12,210 nucleotides of DNA, from NCBI GenBank assembly GCA_013416795.1, contig RQSC01000001.1, forward strand, positions 1,821-14,030, given 5' to 3'. The translations under genes were made by a program, and so were the position numbers. A model generated the notes under the pieces. That model was not told the DNA's origin. It saw only the letters and a program-made list of their open reading frames with translations, and did not search any database. The DNA comes from Prasinococcaceae sp. CCMP 1430 (Eukaryota; Prasinodermophyta; Palmophyllophyceae; Prasinococcales; Prasinococcaceae). Shown here in pieces: positions 7,984 through 12,210 of this stretch (its first letter is position 1; every line of letters begins with the position of its first letter).

Positions 7984-10900
7984 TCAGTCGTCGAGCGCCG
8001 CGAGGTTTGCGCTGCTTCCGCCGTTTGCCGCCGAGCGCGTCTCCGCCACGAGTGCGCGGTACATCCCGCCGGGCTTCTTCATGAGGTTTTGCGGCGTGTC
8101 GAACTCCGCGATGTTGCCGTCCGCAAGCACCATGACGCGATCAGAGTCGGCGATCGTGTTGAGGCGGTGCGCTGTGCGCGTGCGCGACAGCGCGGCGCGC
8201 GAGGCGCGGCGCGTCAGCGTGGGGGCACGGGCGGCAGCCAAGCGCCAAAGCAAGCGCGGCGCGCGGCGCGCAGGCATTCCCTTGTCGCGCACGCACCGAT
8301 GGTGAGAACAGTGCAGTCCTTGAAGACCTCGCGGAAGGTCTTCTGCAGGACGGCGTCCGTTTCGACGTCGCAGCTGGCGGTGGCCTCGTCGAGCATCACC
8401 ACCTTTGCGCCCTGAAGAAGGGCACGCGCCGTGCATATGAGCTGCCGCTGCCCGTGGCTCCAGTTCTCCCCATCCTCTGCAACCACGCCGTCCAGACCGC
8501 CGCGGGAGATGACGAGGTCGTCGAGGTGCACGTGCCGCAGGGCCTCCATCATGGCAAAGTCGGTGTGGCTGCCCGTCGGGTCGAGGTTGAAGCGCATGGT
8601 CCCGCCAAAAAGCTGCGCCTCCTGCGGAATGAGCGCGAGCCGCGAGCGAAGGGCGCGCAGCGGCAGCTTGTCGATGTCCTCGCCGTCTATCGCCAGCCCG
8701 CCCTGGTTGACGTCGGCAAGCCGCAGCAGCGCGCTCACGAGCGAGCTCTTTCCCGCCCCCGTGCGTCCGCAGATACCGATCTTCTCACCCGCCTTGATGT
8801 CGAAGCTCACGGCCTTGAGCACACGCGGCAGGCCCTCGCGGTACGCCATCGAATAGCCCGAGGCCGTGATGGCGCCGCGGCTCGGCCACGCGGCCGGCGG
8901 CTGCACGCCGCTGGCGCGCTCGGGACTTAGCTGCTGGTATTCGGCCACGCGCTCCACGCACACCACTTGCGTCTCGAGCTCGGCGCGCTGCCTGACGAGC
9001 CAGTTGAGGCTCTGCGTGATCTGCAAGGCGTAGGAGATGGCCAGGCCAGCGAGCGCGGGCGACACTACGTGGCGCCCAATGACCGACAGCATGATCGCGG
9101 AGAAGATGATTGCGCTGCCCACGTTCTCGAGGCGCACAGCCAGCCACCTATTGCCCGTGAAGCTCATGGCGTACAGGCGCTGCTGCGAGTCGACCTTGGC
9201 CGAGTTGATGCTCAAGAAGCGCCCCTGATCGCCAAACGCGCGAATGGTGCCCACGCCCAGCAGCGTCTCCTGGAAGTGCGAGTAGATCGGCGAGCGGCTC
9301 ACGCTGTCCAGGCGCTTGATCTCGCGCGAGCATGGCACGAAGTAGTTCATCACGCTCACGTAGAACCACGCTATGGGCGGCACGACCATGAGGAACCAGC
9401 CTGACGCCATAGTAATCACCACCACAGTAGACAGCGCCACGAAGAGTTGGTTGACGAACGAGCTGAGCGAGTCGCCGACCTTCTCGTCGATCTGGTACGT
9501 GTCCTGCGAGAAGCGGTTGAGCAGCCGTCCCGACGGTGTGGTGTGGAAGAAGGACATCGGCGCGCGCACCACAGCATCCAGCAAGCGCTCGTGCATGCGG
9601 CTGCCCGCGCGCACGCTGCTGATTGCGACAAGGATGTTGCGAGAGACCAGCAGGAGCAGGTACGACAGGCCGATGACGCCGTACATGGCCAGATAAAACC
9701 CCTGCCCGCGGTGGGCGCGGTCGTCCGACCAGAACGTGAGCCACCAGTTCTGAAGAATCTGTGTGCTGGACGCGGTCGTAAACACGCCGAGCAGGAAGCA
9801 CGCCCACACGGGACCACCCGCGGCGTCGACAAACATGCGGTACGCGCGGCTGCTCACGCTTCCCACGGCGCGCTCCTCGCGCTTGATCAGCGTGCGCCCC
9901 GTGGGGGCGCCGTTGCGGGCCGCTGCTGCGCTCGCCCCCTTCGAGGCCGCAGCAGTCGCGTTCGTGGCAGGCGCAGCCCCGCCCTTCTCGCCCTGGCTGA
10001 CCTTGGCGCCGTCGTCCTCGTCGCCCTCGCCGAGGCTCTTGAGGTCGCTCTCGAAGGTCGCCATCAGCTTATTGAGCTGCGACTGCGATCCCTTGCGAGT
10101 GAGCTCGCCGAACGAGCCCTGCTCGGTGACGCGCCCACCGGCGAGCGCGATGACCGTGTCGCAGGCTTTGACGTATTGCATGCCGTGCGTGACCAGCACG
10201 ACGGTGGCGCCGCGCTTGACGAGCGTGTTCTGAATCGCTTTCTCGAACATGGCGGCGCCCACGTGCGCGTCCACAGCGCTGAGGACGTCGTCAAGAAGGT
10301 ACGTGTCCGCCCGGCGGTACACCGCGCGCGCCATCGATACACGCTGGCGTTGGCCACCGCTCAGGTTGATGCCTTGCTCGCCGATCTCGGTCTCATCCCC
10401 CGCCGGCAGCATGTCGATGTCTGCCTGCAGGCAACACACGTCAACCGCCTCGGCGTACCTCTCCGCGTCGAAGGGCAGGCCGAAGGTGACGTTCTCGCGC
10501 AGCGTGCCGTTGAAGATGAACGCAGTCTGCGGCGCGTACGCCACCGTACCCCAGCGCCTGCAGCGCCCGGCGCTCACGTGAAGCTCGCCCAGGAACGCGC
10601 TGAGGAGCGTGCTCTTGCCGCTGCCAACGCCGCCGACGACCGCGGCCAGCTCCCCGCGCGCCACCGACACCGAGACGTCCGACAGCGCGAAGCCATCGCC
10701 GCCGTCCGAGTCGCTCGATGCGCTCGCGGCGGCGCCGGTCTCGTCCGCTCCCCATCGGAACGTGGCGGGACCCTCGATCGACAGGGCGAGCTTCCGCCCC
10801 GAGCCCGGCGCCGACGCCGGCGCGTTGCCAGCGCTATCGACGCCGACAGCGGCGGGGTCGACCTCGGCTGCCGTGAGGAACGTTTTGATGCGCGCGAGCG

Positions 10901-12210
10901 ACACTGTGGCCTCCAGCACGTTGTTGATAGTGTTTGGCAGCATGGCAAGCGGAAAGCGCATCACGTTGAACAGCGAGAGCGCAGTGAAGGCCGTCGCCGC
11001 ATCCAGCTCGTTCCCAAGCAGCACGTACACGCTGAAGGCCGCGAGCGACACAAGCAGCGGCGCGGCGGTGAACACGATGAACACGAAGCTGCGGGTGATC
11101 ATGTAGTTGCGCAGCGTGCGCATCTCGTGCTTGCGCGCCTCGGAGATCCTGCCCACGAAGGGCTTCTCCCAGGCGTTGCACTTCACGAGCTTCATGTTGA
11201 GCATGGTCTCGTTCGTGCGCTGCACGCGCGCATCCTTGGCCTCCATCACGCGCTTCTGCAGCTTCTTCATGCGCATGGACACCTTGGCGTTCATGGGGCC
11301 CATCACGGCAGCGACGCCGAAGCCCGCCAGCGACGCCACGCCCATCAGCCTCCACAGCAGCACCATCGCGATGGTGATCTGGATGGGGCCGCTCCACAGC
11401 ACGGCCAGATACGTGGTGAGGTCCTGCATGCGCGTCGCATCGGCGCTCATGAGGTTCACGATGGTGCCCACCGGCTGCTGCTGCCTGGCGACCGAGTCCA
11501 GGCGCAGGCTCTTCGAGTACACTGACGATATGGTCACCGAGCGCAGGTTCATGCCGACCATGTACACGCGGTGGAAGTACTGGTGGAGGAGGATGGTCGC
11601 CAGCAGGTTGGCGCACAGCAGGGTACCCGCGAAGTAGTACCCGCGGTACTCGAAGGGCACGAAGCTCGCCCACCAGTTCTTCTCGTCGGCCCCCTGCATG
11701 TACGTGACCACCGCGTGCAGCACGGTCGGCCCCGCGAACTGGAGCACGTCGTACCCGAACTTGAAGGCCGCGGCGGGCACGAAAGGCGCGGAAAAGCCGC
11801 GCACGAAGATCCTCCACAGCTTGGGGTCGCGCCCCGCGTCCACCTCGGCGCGCCAGAGCGACTCGAAGCGCGAGTGCAGGGCCGCGACCGTGTCCTTCTC
11901 CGCCAGCGGCAGCGAGTCGCCCGGCGCGAGCGAGCCCACGCGCGCGGCCTTGCGAAGCACCGGGTCCATGTACAGGAACCACAGGCGGCTCATCAGACCG
12001 GCCGTCTCGAGCGGCGCGCCGTACAGCTCGCCGATGGGGCGCAGATCGTCCGGGTGCACGCCCACCGGCTCGAGCCAAAAGTCGGCCGCGGGCGCATCGG
12101 TCGCGAGGCGCGACACGATGTCCGCGAGGCCCCCCGCGCCGGCCGCGAGCACGCCGCCGCACTCGAGCGCGAGCATCGCCGTGCCGAGCGCGTGGCGCGC
12201 TCCGAAGAGG
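7984..12210 (-). CDS. ABCC/MRP-type ABC exporter, 5' end outside window
   Basis: This is a multidrug-resistance-protein-type ATP-driven exporter of a cell or organelle membrane, likely for conjugated organic anions by family analogy; the substrate is not readable. Coding exons are 12210-8297 and 8171-7984, giving 1355 residues if the ATG at 12176 is used. The frame stays open to the edge, so the N-terminus may be longer. Order: a pre-TMD motif (SRLWFLYMDPVL, 63-74); TMD1 (about 130-415); NBD1 with Walker A GGVGSGKST (515-523), signature LSGGQRQ (605-611), Walker B YLLDD (626-630) and H-loop H664; an acidic then Ala-rich linker (about 710-760); TMD2 (about 787-1060); NBD2 with Walker A GRTGAGKSS (1137-1145), signature WSHGQRQ (1239-1245), Walker B VMLDE (1260-1264) and H-loop His1295. 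NBD1 has Asp where the catalytic Glu usually sits, as in other MRPs; NBD2 has Glu. No extra N-terminal TMD0 is visible in this part. Confidence 0.93.
8172..8296 (-). other. Spliceosomal intron of the ABC transporter gene (phase 1, 125 nt)
   Basis: On the minus strand the donor is ACCATCG|GTGCGTGCGC and the acceptor is GCGCACAG|CGCACCGC. Joining 8297 to 8171 makes an Ala codon and gives TVLTI-AHRLNTIADSDRV, the expected H-loop region of an ABC NBD2. Without splicing, the frame adds unrelated residues and stops at 8214, losing the switch histidine. It is the only intron seen in the transporter's 4.2 kb within the window. Confidence 0.92.

Noticed and set aside
9447-11525. Plus-strand 692-codon frame opposite the ABC transporter
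   Set aside because: The minus strand here carries both canonical NBD1 motifs and transmembrane domains of an ABCC protein. The plus frame is His/Arg/Ala-rich with no domain.
1-12210. Bacterial operon, CRISPR, tRNA/rRNA or transposon content
   Set aside because: No regularly spaced repeats, no transposase-like frame, no terminal inverted repeats and no tRNA-like cloverleaf were seen; introns and gene families indicate a eukaryotic nuclear genome.

Overview
This window is nuclear DNA from a very GC-rich eukaryote, most likely a microalga or other protist. Two genes carry short spliceosomal introns (115 and 125 nt, GT-AG, both with a GTGCGTG donor), and the gene families (THADA/Trm732, an OXNAD1-like reductase, an ABCC/MRP transporter) are eukaryotic in form. 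Haptophyte-like or other GC-rich algal ancestry is a guess from composition and intron style only.

Layout. Positions 1-6652 (minus strand) are one uninterrupted reading frame of 2217 codons that runs off the left edge. Its sequence matches THADA/Trm732 (DUF2428), the helical-repeat partner of the Trm7/FTSJ1 tRNA 2'-O-methyltransferase. At 6653 there is a single N. Directly right of it, 6653-6884 (minus) holds the first half of a 2-oxoglutarate/Fe(II) oxygenase domain, cut off at the N. From 6883 to 7831 (plus) lies a complete two-exon OXNAD1-like FAD/NAD(P) oxidoreductase. A 152-bp spacer with an AT-rich patch separates it from a convergent gene at 7984-12210 (minus). That gene is a full-length-type ABCC/MRP ABC exporter (TMD1-NBD1-TMD2-NBD2) with one intron near its 3' end; its extreme 5' end lies beyond the right edge.

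The genes look like independent housekeeping or transport genes rather than a functional cluster. I see no mobile element, CRISPR array, rRNA or tRNA gene, and no convincing novel system. The most notable irregularity is the N at 6653, where two different minus-strand reading frames end abruptly. It is best explained as a collapsed assembly gap or a chimeric join, so the order THADA / oxygenase / reductase should not be taken as proven. Many other long open frames exist on both strands; they are composition shadows of the GC-rich coding frames.
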